Positions 53,357 through 62,997 are shown, counted from the first letter of the stretch. The stretch is DNA of 64,000 nucleotides from Pseudomonas sp. UBA2684 (GCA_002354655.1 DELY01000059.1:49766-113765); one strand, 5' to 3'. Notes: generated by a model from the letters alone, not told the origin. Numbers and translations are program-made.

Positions 53357-53394
53357 AGCACTTATCCGTGACCTTGCCAAAGGGTTGGCCGAAC

Positions 53395-54078
53395 ATGCGC
53401 ATTCTTGTGGTGGAAGACAACCGGGACATCCTCGCCAACGTCCTCGATTACCTGACCCTGAAGGGCTACAGCGTCGATTGCGCGCAGGACGGCTTGAGCG
53501 GGCTGCACCTGGCCGCGACCGAGCATTACGACCTGATCGTGCTGGACATCATGCTGCCCGGCATGGACGGCTACCAGTTGTGCAAGCGCCTGCGCGAGGA
53601 CGCCCGGCGCGACACGCCGATCATCATGCTGACTGCCCGCGACGCCCTCGACGACCGTTTGCAAGGGCTGAACGTCGGGGCCGACGATTACCTGCTCAAA
53701 CCCTTTGCATTGTCCGAACTGGTGGCGCGCATCGAGGCCATCCTGCGGCGTAGCCAGGGCAACCGTAAGCGCCAACTGCAAGTCGGCGAGCTGATCTACG
53801 ACCTCGATACCCTGCACATCAGCCGCGCCGGGCAACCGCTCAAACTCAACCCGCTGGGGCTGAAGCTGCTGGCCGTACTGATGCAGCGCAGCCCCGCCGT
53901 GGTGCGCCGCGAAGCCCTGGACGAAGCACTGTGGGGCGACGATTGCCCGGATAGCGACAGCCTGCGCAGCCATATCCACCAGCTGCGTCAGGTGCTCGAC
54001 AAACCGTTCGGCACACCGCTGCTGCACACCATCCATGGCATCGGTTATCGCCTGGCGGAGTCGGCCGATGGTGTCTAA
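53395..54078 (+). CDS. colR: two-component response regulator ColR
   Basis: 227 residues from the ATG at 53395 (MRILVVEDNRDILANVLDYL). OmpR/PhoB type: receiver with phospho-acceptor Asp51 (LIVLDIMLPGMDG) and Lys in YLLKPF, winged HTH with CPDSDSLRSHIHQLRQVLDKPF. The receiver text and the downstream set (ColS, methyltransferase, InaA) match ColR of other pseudomonads. ColR controls envelope genes in response to excess iron, zinc or manganese and polymyxins. Eleven bases overlap colS. A frame start at 53341 would cover the ColR-type site and is not supported. Confidence 0.9.
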   Translation: MRILVVEDNRDILANVLDYLTLKGYSVDCAQDGLSGLHLAATEHYDLIVLDIMLPGMDGYQLCKRLREDARRDTPIIMLTARDALDDRLQGLNVGADDYLLKPFALSELVARIEAILRRSQGNRKRQLQVGELIYDLDTLHISRAGQPLKLNPLGLKLLAVLMQRSPAVVRREALDEALWGDDCPDSDSLRSHIHQLRQVLDKPFGTPLLHTIHGIGYRLAESADGV

Positions 54079-55342
54079 ACAGCCGTTGCTGCGCCGCATC
54101 GTGATCGCCTTCGTGCTGATGACTCTGGCCGTCAGCGGGGTGTTTTCGCTGAGCATCGTGGCGATCGTGCACTTCGTCGAAGAGCACCTGGTTTCCGAGG
54201 AGCTGAGTCGCGAGTTGAGCATCGTTATCGATGACGACCTGACACGCGGCCAAGCGCCTCGACTGGATTCCAGCACGCGCTTTTTCGCCACGCAGCTGCC
54301 CGGCTATGCCGTGCCAAAGCAGTTCGCCGAGGCGCGCGACGGATTTTCCGAGGTGGTCGAAGGCGATCAGGCGTTCTATGTCTTCACGCGCAGGGAGAAC
54401 GCTCAGGTTTTTATGCTGGTGCAGGAGCAGCACGAGTTCGAGGCGCGTGAAAGTATCCTGTTCAATGTGGTGCTGGCCGGTTTTCTACTCAGCGTACTGG
54501 CGGCCTGGGGCCTTGGCTGGTTGCTGGCGCGTCGGGTGATGGCGCCCGTGATCCGCCTGGCCAACCAGGTGCGCCACCGCGATCAACTGCACGCCGTGGC
54601 GCCGGCTCTGGCGCCGGATTACCCGGACGACGAAGTCGGCCACCTGGCTGCGGCGTTCGACAGCACCCTGGGGCAACTGCGCCACTCGCTGGAGCGTGAG
54701 CAACTGTTTACCAGCGACGTCAGCCATGAGCTGCGCACGCCGCTGATGATCATCGCCAGCTCCTGCGAACTGCTGGCAGAGGCCTCCCACCTGGATGCCC
54801 TCCAGCGCGAGCAGGTGCAGCGTATCCAGCGGGCGACAGAGGAAATGACCGACCTGGTGCAGACCTTTCTGATCCTTGCGCGGGCGCGCCTGCAAGAGTC
54901 GACCCAGGGCGGCAGGGCAACCTTGGCCGCGGTGGCCGACGAGCAGAGCAAGCGCTGGGCGCCGTTGATCCGCGAGAAAGGCCTGCAGTTTGAACTGATC
55001 GAGCAGGCTCCGGATGCGGCGCAGTACAACCTGACCTTCCTGCGGACGGTGATCTCCAACCTGCTGCGCAACGCCTTGCATTACACCGAGCAGGGCTCGG
55101 TGCGGCTGATCCTCGATAACGGTGGTTTTCGCGTGGAAGACAGCGGTATTGGCATTCCCCTGGATCAGCAGGAGCAGATGTTCCTGCCTTTCGTGCGCGG
55201 TGCCCAGGCGCGCGGCGAGGGTCTGGGCTTGGGCTTGTCCCTGGTCAAACGGATCTGCACGCACCAGGGCTGGGCGGTGCGCGTGCGTGAACTGCCGCCG
55301 CAGGGTAGCGTGTTCGAGGTCAACCTGCGGCACGACGGCTAA
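54068..55342 (+). CDS. colS: sensor histidine kinase ColS
   Basis: 424 residues. Two membrane helices (about 11-34 and 131-152) enclose a periplasmic domain of about 95 residues. His35 and Glu38 (HFVEE) are at the positions reported for metal sensing in P. putida ColS, and ExxE motifs occur at 120-123 (EQHE) and 125-128 (EARE). Then come a HAMP-like linker, HisKA with His220 (DVSHELRTPLM) and an ATPase domain (NALHYTEQGS, GLGLGLSLVKRI). The start is ATG at 54068; the next codon is GTG. Confidence 0.9.
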   Translation: MVSKQPLLRRIVIAFVLMTLAVSGVFSLSIVAIVHFVEEHLVSEELSRELSIVIDDDLTRGQAPRLDSSTRFFATQLPGYAVPKQFAEARDGFSEVVEGDQAFYVFTRRENAQVFMLVQEQHEFEARESILFNVVLAGFLLSVLAAWGLGWLLARRVMAPVIRLANQVRHRDQLHAVAPALAPDYPDDEVGHLAAAFDSTLGQLRHSLEREQLFTSDVSHELRTPLMIIASSCELLAEASHLDALQREQVQRIQRATEEMTDLVQTFLILARARLQESTQGGRATLAAVADEQSKRWAPLIREKGLQFELIEQAPDAAQYNLTFLRTVISNLLRNALHYTEQGSVRLILDNGGFRVEDSGIGIPLDQQEQMFLPFVRGAQARGEGLGLGLSLVKRICTHQGWAVRVRELPPQGSVFEVNLRHDG

Positions 55343-55371
55343 CCGGCCAAAACGCCCTGCGAGGGCGCCGC

Positions 55372-55387
55372 TTCACGTTTTTTTCAC
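55372..55387 (+). promoter_or_regulatory. ColR binding site before the methyltransferase-inaA-dgkA set
   Basis: TTCACGTTTTTTTCAC fits the ColR consensus YYNASNNYTTTTTCAC at every fixed position and matches the site at 53341-53356 in 14 of 16 bases. It lies 74 bases before the methyltransferase start. A TACTTT at 55421-55426 could be the -10. Confidence 0.75.
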
Positions 55388-55460
55388 ATCCTTTTGACGG
55401 GGGCTTGATGCCTCCGTCGCTACTTTGGCAGCCATGGATTCCTCAACGGAGCAGGCTGTC

Positions 55461-56150
55461 ATGTCTATCGGTAAACCCATCGAGCTGGATTTTTCGCGTA
55501 AATACGATCGTGAGCACGCCCGTCAGTATTGGCACAAACACCAGGACGGTCTGGCGCGACGGCTGTCGCACTGGCGCGATGAGCAGTTGGCGCGGCGGGC
55601 GCTGAAACTGGCGGGCGAGCCGAACCTGGTGCTCGATTTGCCGTCCGGTGCCGGGCGTTTCTGGCCGTTGTTGGCCGAGCAAGCCAACCGGGTGATTCTG
55701 GCCGCCGACAACTCCCACGACATGCTGGCAATGGCCCTGGCCGGGCAACCGGCGGAAGTGGTGGCAAGGGTGAAGGCCTTCCATGCCTCGGCCTTTGATA
55801 TTGGCTTGGGCGATAACGCCGTCGACAGTATTTTCTGTATGCGCCTGCTGCACCACATCGCCGCTCCTGAGCATCGCCTGGCCATGCTGCGGGAGTTTCA
55901 CCGGGTAACCCGCGACACGCTGATCGTCTCGCTGTGGGTCGACGGCAATTACAAGGCGTGGAGGCGTCGACGCCTGGAGGCCCGGCGCGCGTCGCAGGGC
56001 CGGGCGGCAGATAACCAGAACCGCTTCGTGATCGCTCGCGACTGCATCGAGGCGGAGTTCCGCCAGGTTGGTTTCGAGATCCTCGGTCACCAGGATTTTC
56101 TGCCGGGGTACGCCATGTGGCGGGTGTACGTTCTGCGCAAGGGCAACTGA
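55461..56150 (+). CDS. class I SAM-dependent methyltransferase
   Basis: 229 residues from the ATG at 55461, chosen because GGAG lies nine bases before it; ATG at 55434 is the alternative. The SAM loop VLDLPSGAGRFWPLL and the acidic end of strand 2 (ILAADNS) are clear, followed by AVDSIFCMRLLHHI. The central region after residue 165 is very basic (KAWRRRRLEARRASQ). An orthologue follows colRS in other pseudomonads, and LPS or another envelope molecule is the suspected target. inaA follows after one base. Confidence 0.85.
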   Translation: MSIGKPIELDFSRKYDREHARQYWHKHQDGLARRLSHWRDEQLARRALKLAGEPNLVLDLPSGAGRFWPLLAEQANRVILAADNSHDMLAMALAGQPAEVVARVKAFHASAFDIGLGDNAVDSIFCMRLLHHIAAPEHRLAMLREFHRVTRDTLIVSLWVDGNYKAWRRRRLEARRASQGRAADNQNRFVIARDCIEAEFRQVGFEILGHQDFLPGYAMWRVYVLRKGN

Positions 56151-56151
56151 C

Positions 56152-56868
56152 ATGAACAGCCTGATCGCGTTGCCGCAGGGCGAAGCGCTGGCCAGTACCT
56201 TCGAGCGCTGGTGGCATACCCAGGGTGAGTGGGTCGAGGCGCCCAACCAGCGTCGTAGCGGCGAGAGCGGGGTGCAGCGCATACGCACCAAAGCCCAGCA
56301 GTTGCTGTACAGCAAGCGCCAGACCGGGCACCTCTACCGCTGCTGGCGGCACCCGTTGGGACGGCCCACGATACTGCGTGAGCTACAGGCCATGCAGGCA
56401 CTCGACAAGCTGGGTATCCGCGTGCCGAAACTGGTGTACTGCGCCGCGCAGAAAAGCGCCGGGCAGTGGCGCGCGCTGCTGGTCACCGAGGCCTTGGAGG
56501 GTTTCGTCAGCCTGGAACAATGGTACGCCAGCAGCAACGCACTGCGCGCCAGCGCCGCGCTCAACCACCACCTGCTGCAACAACTGGCGGTGATGCTCAG
56601 CCGTTTGCACTTGGCCGGCTGGCAACATGGCTGCTTGTACCCAAAACACATCTTCATCAAGTGTCATAGCGCCCGCACCGGCGATTGGGTTGAGCTGGCG
56701 TTGCTCGACCTGGAAAAAAGTCGGCAGCGGCTATTCGGCGCTGCTGCTTCGCGGCACGACCTGAGTCAGCTTTACCGGCATAGAGGGGCGATGCCGGAGT
56801 CGGACTGGCAAACCTTTGTCGCCACGTACAGCAGTTTTATGCGTGCGTTGGCGCCGTACGCACCATGA
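56152..56868 (+). CDS. inaA: InaA family protein (LPS-kinase-like fold)
   Basis: 238 residues, related to the Kdo/WaaP group of LPS core kinases. Kinase-like landmarks: ILRELQAMQALDKLGIRVPKL, the hinge-like LLVTEAL, and LLDLEKSR at the metal-binding position. The catalytic-loop HRDxY of WaaP reads H159-G-C-L-Y163, so the usual base Asp is absent while Lys165-His166 follow. E. coli inaA is induced by weak acids; the role here is inferred to be LPS modification or its control. It overlaps dgkA by four bases. Confidence 0.85.
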   Translation: MNSLIALPQGEALASTFERWWHTQGEWVEAPNQRRSGESGVQRIRTKAQQLLYSKRQTGHLYRCWRHPLGRPTILRELQAMQALDKLGIRVPKLVYCAAQKSAGQWRALLVTEALEGFVSLEQWYASSNALRASAALNHHLLQQLAVMLSRLHLAGWQHGCLYPKHIFIKCHSARTGDWVELALLDLEKSRQRLFGAAASRHDLSQLYRHRGAMPESDWQTFVATYSSFMRALAPYAP

Positions 56869-57260
56869 AGCCCGAGCCTGTACCTGGGGCATTCGACAGC
56901 CGCGCGCTGAAGGGCCGCAGCGGCTGGCGGCGGGTTGTCCAGGCAGGCGGCTATTCGTGGGCCGGGCTGCGGGCCGCATTCAGCGTGGAGGCGGCGTTTC
57001 GTCAACTGTTGGCGTTGAATGCGCTGCTGGTGCCACTGGCGTTCTACCTGACTGCCGACAAGCTCGAACGAGCGCTGCTGATCGCCGTGTGCCTGCTGGC
57101 GCTAATCGTCGAACTACTCAATTCGGCGCTCGAAGCCACGGTGGATCGTATCTCGCTGACGCTGCATCCCTTGTCGAAACAGGCCAAGGACATGGGCAGC
57201 GCGGCGCAACTGCTGGCCTTGACGTTGATCGCCGTGGTCTGGACATTGCTCCTGTTGTAG
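56865..57260 (+). CDS. dgkA: diacylglycerol kinase
   Basis: 131 residues, three predicted membrane helices. Typical DgkA elements: GLRAAFSVEAAFRQ with the conserved Glu, LIVELLNSALEATVDRIS with the catalytic Glu and Asn, and KDMGSAAQ. It phosphorylates diacylglycerol to phosphatidic acid at the inner membrane, returning DAG released by head-group transferases. Its place after inaA, in the set behind a ColR-type site, suggests co-regulation with the LtaS-like transferase. Confidence 0.95.
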   Translation: MKPEPVPGAFDSRALKGRSGWRRVVQAGGYSWAGLRAAFSVEAAFRQLLALNALLVPLAFYLTADKLERALLIAVCLLALIVELLNSALEATVDRISLTLHPLSKQAKDMGSAAQLLALTLIAVVWTLLLL

Positions 57261-57328
57261 TGGCGCGGGTCTTTGACGCCGCGCGCGCGGCTGCGGCCTA
57301 ATGGCGGTCTGCCAACGCGAGTCTCGCC

Positions 57329-58222
57329 ATGTCCGTATCTGCCCGTTCCCCGTCGAATATGCGCCCCAGCACCCTGCACCTGCCGCAAGGCCCGTGGGCG
57401 ACGGTGCTCGACTGCCTGTGCGCGCACTTTCCAGCGATCGCGCGCGAGGTCTGGCTGGAGCGCATGGCCCGTGGCCGGGTTCTGGATGCGGCGGGGGCGC
57501 CTATTGGTCCTGCACAAGCCTACCAAGTGGGCTTGCGGGTGCATTACTTCCGCGAGGTGCCGCTGGAAACGCCGATTCCGTTCGTCGAGAGCGTGCTGCA
57601 TGTCGACGAGCACCTGCTGGTCGCCGACAAGCCGCACTTCCTGCCGGTGATGCCGGCGGGCGAATACGTCGAGCAGACCTTGCAGGCGCGCCTGGCCAAG
57701 CGTTTGGGCAATGCCGATCTGGTGCCGCTGCACCGTATCGACCGGCACACCGCCGGGCTGGTGCTGTTTTCCACCAACCCGGCCAGCCGTGGTTTGTATC
57801 AGGCGCTGTTTCGCGAACGGCGGATGGACAAGCGCTACGAAGCCCTGGCGCCTGCGCTGCCCGAGGTGCAGTTTCCGCTGTTGCGGGCGACGCGTTTTGC
57901 GCCTGGCGAGCCGTTCTTCCGCATGCAGGAGGTGCCCGGCCCGCCGAACACCGAGACCCGCATCGAGGTCGCGGAACAATGCGGCGAGCTGTGGCGCTAC
58001 GCGCTGTTCCCGGTCACCGGCAAGAAGCACCAGTTGCGCGTGCACCTCGCCGCGCTGGGCGCGCCGATCTGCAACGACCCGTTCTACCCGGTCGTCAGCG
58101 ATACCGCGGATGCGCCGGACGATTACAGCAAGCCGCTCAAGCTGCTGGCCCACAGCCTGGGCTTTATCGACCCGCTGACGGGAGAGGCGCGGCACTTCCA
58201 GAGCCAACTGAGCCTGAGCTGA
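57329..58222 (+). CDS. RluA-family pseudouridine synthase
   Basis: 297 residues. The catalytic motif is HRIDRHTAGL with Asp138, in a context of HVDEHLLVADKPHFLPVMPAG, and the C-terminal KKHQLRVHLAALGAPICNDP is conserved. No S4 domain is evident at the N-terminus. It modifies rRNA or tRNA; the target cannot be assigned from sequence. It lies 68 bases after dgkA and may share its transcript. Confidence 0.9.
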   Translation: MSVSARSPSNMRPSTLHLPQGPWATVLDCLCAHFPAIAREVWLERMARGRVLDAAGAPIGPAQAYQVGLRVHYFREVPLETPIPFVESVLHVDEHLLVADKPHFLPVMPAGEYVEQTLQARLAKRLGNADLVPLHRIDRHTAGLVLFSTNPASRGLYQALFRERRMDKRYEALAPALPEVQFPLLRATRFAPGEPFFRMQEVPGPPNTETRIEVAEQCGELWRYALFPVTGKKHQLRVHLAALGAPICNDPFYPVVSDTADAPDDYSKPLKLLAHSLGFIDPLTGEARHFQSQLSLS

Positions 58223-58263
58223 CGGACAGCCGTGTGCGCCGTGGATTGCGCTGTGCGGCAGAC

Positions 58264-58404
58264 GGTGGACAAGCTGGCGCATGTCCACCCTACGGGATGG
58301 CCGAGATAGCGAGGTGGCGAGGTAGGGCGGACATGGCGCAGCCTTGTCCGCCACCTGTGGGATTGAACGGCAGACCAGCCGCGCTGCGGTATGTCCGCCT
58401 TACG
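58264..58404. repeat. cluster of REP-like hairpins
   Basis: Three related units. GGTGGACA/TGTCCACC (58264-58289) and GGCGGACA/TGTCCGCC (58326-58352) are hairpins. TGTCCACCCTAC and GTAGGGCGGACA between them are inverted copies of each other (11 of 12). TGTCCGCCTTAC (58393-58404) runs into the 3' end of the adenosyltransferase gene. Typical Pseudomonas GTAGGGYGGACA intergenic repeat; no terminator with a T run is seen here. Confidence 0.65.
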
Positions 58405-58984
58405 CAACCGGCTCTTTCGCGGCGGCCTGCCACAGCACTTCGTCGATCTGCTGGCGTTTGGCGATCAGGCGGGCGGCGACGAACAGCAGGTCGGACAGGC
58501 GATTGACGTACGCCAGGCCAACGCCGCGGAGCGGTTCGACCGCGTTCAAGTGCTGACAGCGCCGCTCGGCGCCGCGCGCCAGGCTGCGGCACACGTGGGC
58601 CTGGGCGATCAAGCGCGAGCCGCCGGGCAGGATGAAGTTTTCCAGCGGGCCAACTTCCTCGTTCCAGCGGTCGATCGCCTGTTCCAGACGCTCGATTTCG
58701 CCCTGTTGCAAGGCCTGGTACGCCGGCATCGCCAACTCGCCGCCGAGGTCGAACAGGCGGTGTTGACAGGGGGCGAGTACCTCGATGATCTCGTTCAAGC
58801 CCGGGCACACCGCGCTCTGCTCGGCGAGTTCGGCGAGCAACAGGCCGAGCTGGCTGTTCAGCGTGTCGACTTCGCCCATGGCATCCACCCGCGGATGGTC
58901 CTTGGTCACCCGGCGGCCGTCGGCCAGGCCGGTTTCGCCCGTGTCGCCGGTGCGTGTGTAAATCTTCGACAGTCGATAAGCCAT
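58400..58984 (-). CDS. cob(I)yrinic acid a,c-diamide adenosyltransferase, PduO type
   Basis: 194 residues. The N-terminal ATP-binding motif TRTGDTGETGL is followed by RVDAMGEVDTLNSQLGLL; helix 4/5 residues FILPGGSRLIAQAHVCRSLARGAER are conserved. It transfers adenosyl to the cobalt of corrinoids, giving adenosylcobalamin. It begins two bases after the sensor kinase stop, so it is the last gene of the minus-strand run. Its final codons derive from a REP-like repeat. Confidence 0.93.
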   Translation of the reverse strand: MAYRLSKIYTRTGDTGETGLADGRRVTKDHPRVDAMGEVDTLNSQLGLLLAELAEQSAVCPGLNEIIEVLAPCQHRLFDLGGELAMPAYQALQQGEIERLEQAIDRWNEEVGPLENFILPGGSRLIAQAHVCRSLARGAERRCQHLNAVEPLRGVGLAYVNRLSDLLFVAARLIAKRQQIDEVLWQAAAKEPVA

Positions 58985-58986
58985 GG

Positions 58987-60996
58987 TTACAAACCTGTGG
59001 TGGCGGGCGTCAGGGGTAGGCGCAGGGTAAAACAGGTGCCCTGGCCGATCTTGGAATGCACTTCCATCTGCCCTTTGTGGTTGTTGGTGATGATGAAGTA
59101 CGACACCGACAGGCCCAGCCCGGTGCCCTGGCCGACTTCCTTGGTGGTGAAGAACGGCTCGAAAATACGTTTGCGCACCGACTCGGGCATGCCGGCGCCG
59201 TTGTCTTCCACCTGGATTTCCGCCCAGGGCGGCGCCAGGCGGGTGCGTAGGGTGATCTGCCCCGGCGTGTGGTCTTCGCGCTGATGGATGGCCTGGGCGG
59301 CGTTCTTCAGCAGGTTGAGCAGCACCTGCTCCAGTTCGTTGGCGGTAGCGGGCACCGGTTCCAGCGCGGGGTCGAATTCACGCTGGATGAGCAGGCTCTT
59401 GAAATCGAAGCTTTCGGTCAGGTCGAAGTCGTTGCTGGCGATTTCCAGCGCCTGGTCGATCAAGGCCGGCAGTTGACACGGCGTCAGCTGGCGGTTGCTG
59501 CGCCGGCTGAAACTGAGCATATGGCTGACGATCCTCGCCGCGCGGGTGCCGGCCTGTTGGATGCCGTCGAGTAGCTGCGGCACTTCGCGGGCATTCAGGT
59601 AGCGGTCGATGGCGTCGAGGCAGATCCCGGTCTGCTCGGCCTGCTCACGGTTCTTTTCCAGCTCCGGCGACAGCCGCCGGCGAATGTTCTGCACGTTATG
59701 CAGAATCGCCCCGAGCGGGTTGTTGATTTCATGCGCCATGCCGGCCGCGAGGCCGCCGACCGAGAGCATCTTCTCCGATTGCACCATCATTTCTTCCAGG
59801 CTCAGGCGCTGGGTGATGTCGTCGATGCGGATCACCACGCCGCGTCCGGCGCCGCCGGTCAACGGGTAGAAGGTCAGGGCGTAGTGGCACGGTTCGTGGT
59901 CGCGGCTCCAGGTCACCCGTTCGATTTTTTCCACCTTGTGCTGCTCGACGGTGCGTTTGAGCTGGGTCAGGAAGGGCTTCAGCGGTGGGAAGGCGAGAAA
60001 GACCGGCTGGTTCAGCGCCTCATCCAAGGACGTGCCGGAGAGGGCGCTGGCTTCCTGGTTCCACTGGGTGACGTAGAGCTGCTCGTCGAGGGCGATCAGC
60101 GCCGAGGGCATCGAGTCGATGATGCTGTTGAGGTAGTTCTGAAAGCCGGTGAGCTTTTTCTCGATCTTGCTGCGCACCTGTACTTCCAGCTCCAGCTTGC
60201 GGTTGGAGTGGCGGGTTTCCTCGGCCAGGCTCTGGGCCTGGTCGAACGCCGCCTGGGCGTCGTCGCGCGCGCGCTTGAGCTGCTGCTCGCGCGCTTCGAT
60301 GCGCATCAGCATGGTGTTGAAGGCGTCGGCCAGGCTGCCGATCTCATCCTGGTTGCCGCGGCGGGCGCGCAGCGCATAGTTTTCCTCGCGGGTGACCTGG
60401 CGCGACAGCTCCTCCAGGCGGCGGATCGGCTTGGTCACCAAGCGCCTGATTTGCCGCGCCACCAGCAGCCAGAGCACCAGGCTGAAGGCCAGAATCACCA
60501 GGCTGGCGGTCAGGGTGCCGGTGTAGAAGGCGCCGGGCAGTTCGCTGGAGGCGACCAGCAGCAGGTAGCCGGGGCGGCCGTCGGGCTGTGGCAGCTCGAC
60601 CAGCAGGTTGGTGCGAAATTCGGTGTGGCGCCAGCTGTCCAGCTGCTCGACGCGCCGCGGCAGTTGTAGTTTTTCGCCGCGCTGCAACTGCGCCAGGCTG
60701 ACGCCGTTGTTGTCGTAGATCACCGCCGCGCGCAGCGGCGCGTAATCATCCAGGCGCTTGAGCAGCGCCTCGGCGGCACTGGCCGAGGCCAGCGCCTCGC
60801 GGCTCAGTTGGGGGCTGGCGATCAATCGCCCGAGGGTGTGCAGGGCCTGCGGCGCCACGCTTTCCTGGGAAATCCAGTAGGCCGCGCTGATGAATGCCAG
60901 GTTGGCCACCACCAGCACGGTGGCCAGCAGCGCCAGCAGCGCCACGAGCAATTTGCGACCGACCGGAAGGTTTTCGAGGCGCTGGCGCAGGGACAT
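58987..60996 (-). CDS. membrane sensor histidine kinase (HAMP-PAS-HisKA-HATPase)
   Basis: 669 residues. One helix at about 17-40, a periplasmic domain of about 130 residues, a second helix (about 165-187, ASLVILAFSLVLWLLVARQI), HAMP, a coiled coil (about 235-280), PAS (about 285-405), HisKA with His near 420 (AAGMAHEINNPLG) and a complete ATPase domain (VEDNGAGMPE, GTGLGLSVSYFI). No receiver. The HisKA type with HEINNPLG resembles NtrB/DctB-class kinases. The same neighbourhood in P. aeruginosa, as I recall, has a sensor influencing swarming. Ligand unknown. Confidence 0.9.
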   Translation of the reverse strand: MSLRQRLENLPVGRKLLVALLALLATVLVVANLAFISAAYWISQESVAPQALHTLGRLIASPQLSREALASASAAEALLKRLDDYAPLRAAVIYDNNGVSLAQLQRGEKLQLPRRVEQLDSWRHTEFRTNLLVELPQPDGRPGYLLLVASSELPGAFYTGTLTASLVILAFSLVLWLLVARQIRRLVTKPIRRLEELSRQVTREENYALRARRGNQDEIGSLADAFNTMLMRIEAREQQLKRARDDAQAAFDQAQSLAEETRHSNRKLELEVQVRSKIEKKLTGFQNYLNSIIDSMPSALIALDEQLYVTQWNQEASALSGTSLDEALNQPVFLAFPPLKPFLTQLKRTVEQHKVEKIERVTWSRDHEPCHYALTFYPLTGGAGRGVVIRIDDITQRLSLEEMMVQSEKMLSVGGLAAGMAHEINNPLGAILHNVQNIRRRLSPELEKNREQAEQTGICLDAIDRYLNAREVPQLLDGIQQAGTRAARIVSHMLSFSRRSNRQLTPCQLPALIDQALEIASNDFDLTESFDFKSLLIQREFDPALEPVPATANELEQVLLNLLKNAAQAIHQREDHTPGQITLRTRLAPPWAEIQVEDNGAGMPESVRKRIFEPFFTTKEVGQGTGLGLSVSYFIITNNHKGQMEVHSKIGQGTCFTLRLPLTPATTGL

Positions 60997-61044
60997 GGCG
61001 GGCTGAATCGCGGTGAAGAGTGTGTGCGCAGGGTAGCGCGCGGC

Positions 61045-61965
<921 letters not shown>

Positions 61966-62943
61966 TTAGCGTGGCAGCGGCAGGCGCATGGCGGCGACCC
62001 GACCACTGACATAGGATTCCGGCAGCAGCTTGGCCGCGTGCGCGATCAGGCTCTCCGGGTCGACAGGCAGGGCTTTGGCATCGAGACCGACCAGGCTGAT
62101 GCCGGCCTTGAGGGTGATAAAGCCCTCGCTGGTCTTGAAGGCCTTGAGGTTGATGCCCTCGTGCAGGCGTTTGAAGCTGCTCGGCGAGCATTCGTGCAGG
62201 TCTTCGAGCAGGGTGATCAGGGCGAAGTGGTTGTCGTCCAGGCGCACCAGCACATCCAGCGGTCGCACCAATTGCTGTAGACGCCGCGCGACGCCATGCA
62301 GCAACTCGCTGTAGAAGCCGTTGCCGTATTGCTGGCGCAGCTCGCCGGCTTCTTGCAGGCCGATCAGCAGGTAACACAGGGCACCGCCGCGCGACTCGAC
62401 CTGGCGCAGGCTGTCGAGCAGCTTCTGCCGCAGGTAGCGCGGGTTGCCCAGGCCGGTCAGCGAGTCGACCAGGTTGCGTTGCTCCAGGCTGGCGATGTTT
62501 TCTGTCAGCAGACGGTTTTCCTGGAGCAGGCGCTGCAAGGTGTTGCACAGGCGGTCGGCGGCGTACACCCGCGGCACCAGCTGTTCGTTCATCGCCGCCT
62601 TGCTGATGAAGTCGTCGACACCGCGGTCGAAGGCTTCGCTGAGGACGTTTTCGCCTTCCTTGCCGGTCAGCAGGATGACGTAGGTGTAATGGTCGGCCAT
62701 TTCATCCAGCTGGCGAACCCGGCCGGTCAGTTCCAGGCCGTCCATTTCCGGCATCAGCCAATCGGCCAGGAGCACGCTGGCCGGGCGCTGTTCGAGCAAT
62801 CTGATGGCTTCGGCGGCGCTGTTGGCGAAGCGCACGTCCTGGTAGCCAGCCTGGCTCAAGGCACGGCCGATCATGGCGCTGGAGAACTTGGCGTCGTCCA
62901 CCACCAGGATGCTGAGATGGGGGTTGGGCATGGGCAGGCTCAC
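61966..62943 (-). CDS. response regulator with degenerate GGDEF domain
   Basis: 325 residues. The N-terminal receiver has the acidic pocket VVDDAKFSS (Asp16, Asp17) and phospho-acceptor Asp61 ([12 protein letters not shown]). A GGDEF-type domain follows from about 160 ([16 protein letters not shown]). At the active loop near residue 234, GGDEF is replaced by LDDNHF, so diguanylate cyclase activity is very unlikely; the domain may bind a partner. A start at the fifth codon is an alternative. It lies two genes upstream of the sensor kinase in the same minus-strand run. Confidence 0.9.
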   Translation of the reverse strand: MSLPMPNPHLSILVVDDAKFSSAMIGRALSQAGYQDVRFANSAAEAIRLLEQRPASVLLADWLMPEMDGLELTGRVRQLDEMADHYTYVILLTGKEGENVLSEAFDRGVDDFISKAAMNEQLVPRVYAADRLCNTLQRLLQENRLLTENIASLEQRNLVDSLTGLGNPRYLRQKLLDSLRQVESRGGALCYLLIGLQEAGELRQQYGNGFYSELLHGVARRLQQLVRPLDVLVRLDDNHFALITLLEDLHECSPSSFKRLHEGINLKAFKTSEGFITLKAGISLVGLDAKALPVDPESLIAHAAKLLPESYVSGRVAAMRLPLPR

Positions 62944-62997
62944 TGGGAAGTCGCAGGGGCCCGGTACATCGCCGGGCAGTGTTTGTCGCTACGGATA

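Noticed and set aside
53341-53394. Longer start for colR at GTG 53341
   Set aside because: It would translate the ColR-type site and add 18 unconserved residues before the standard MRILVVEDN start.
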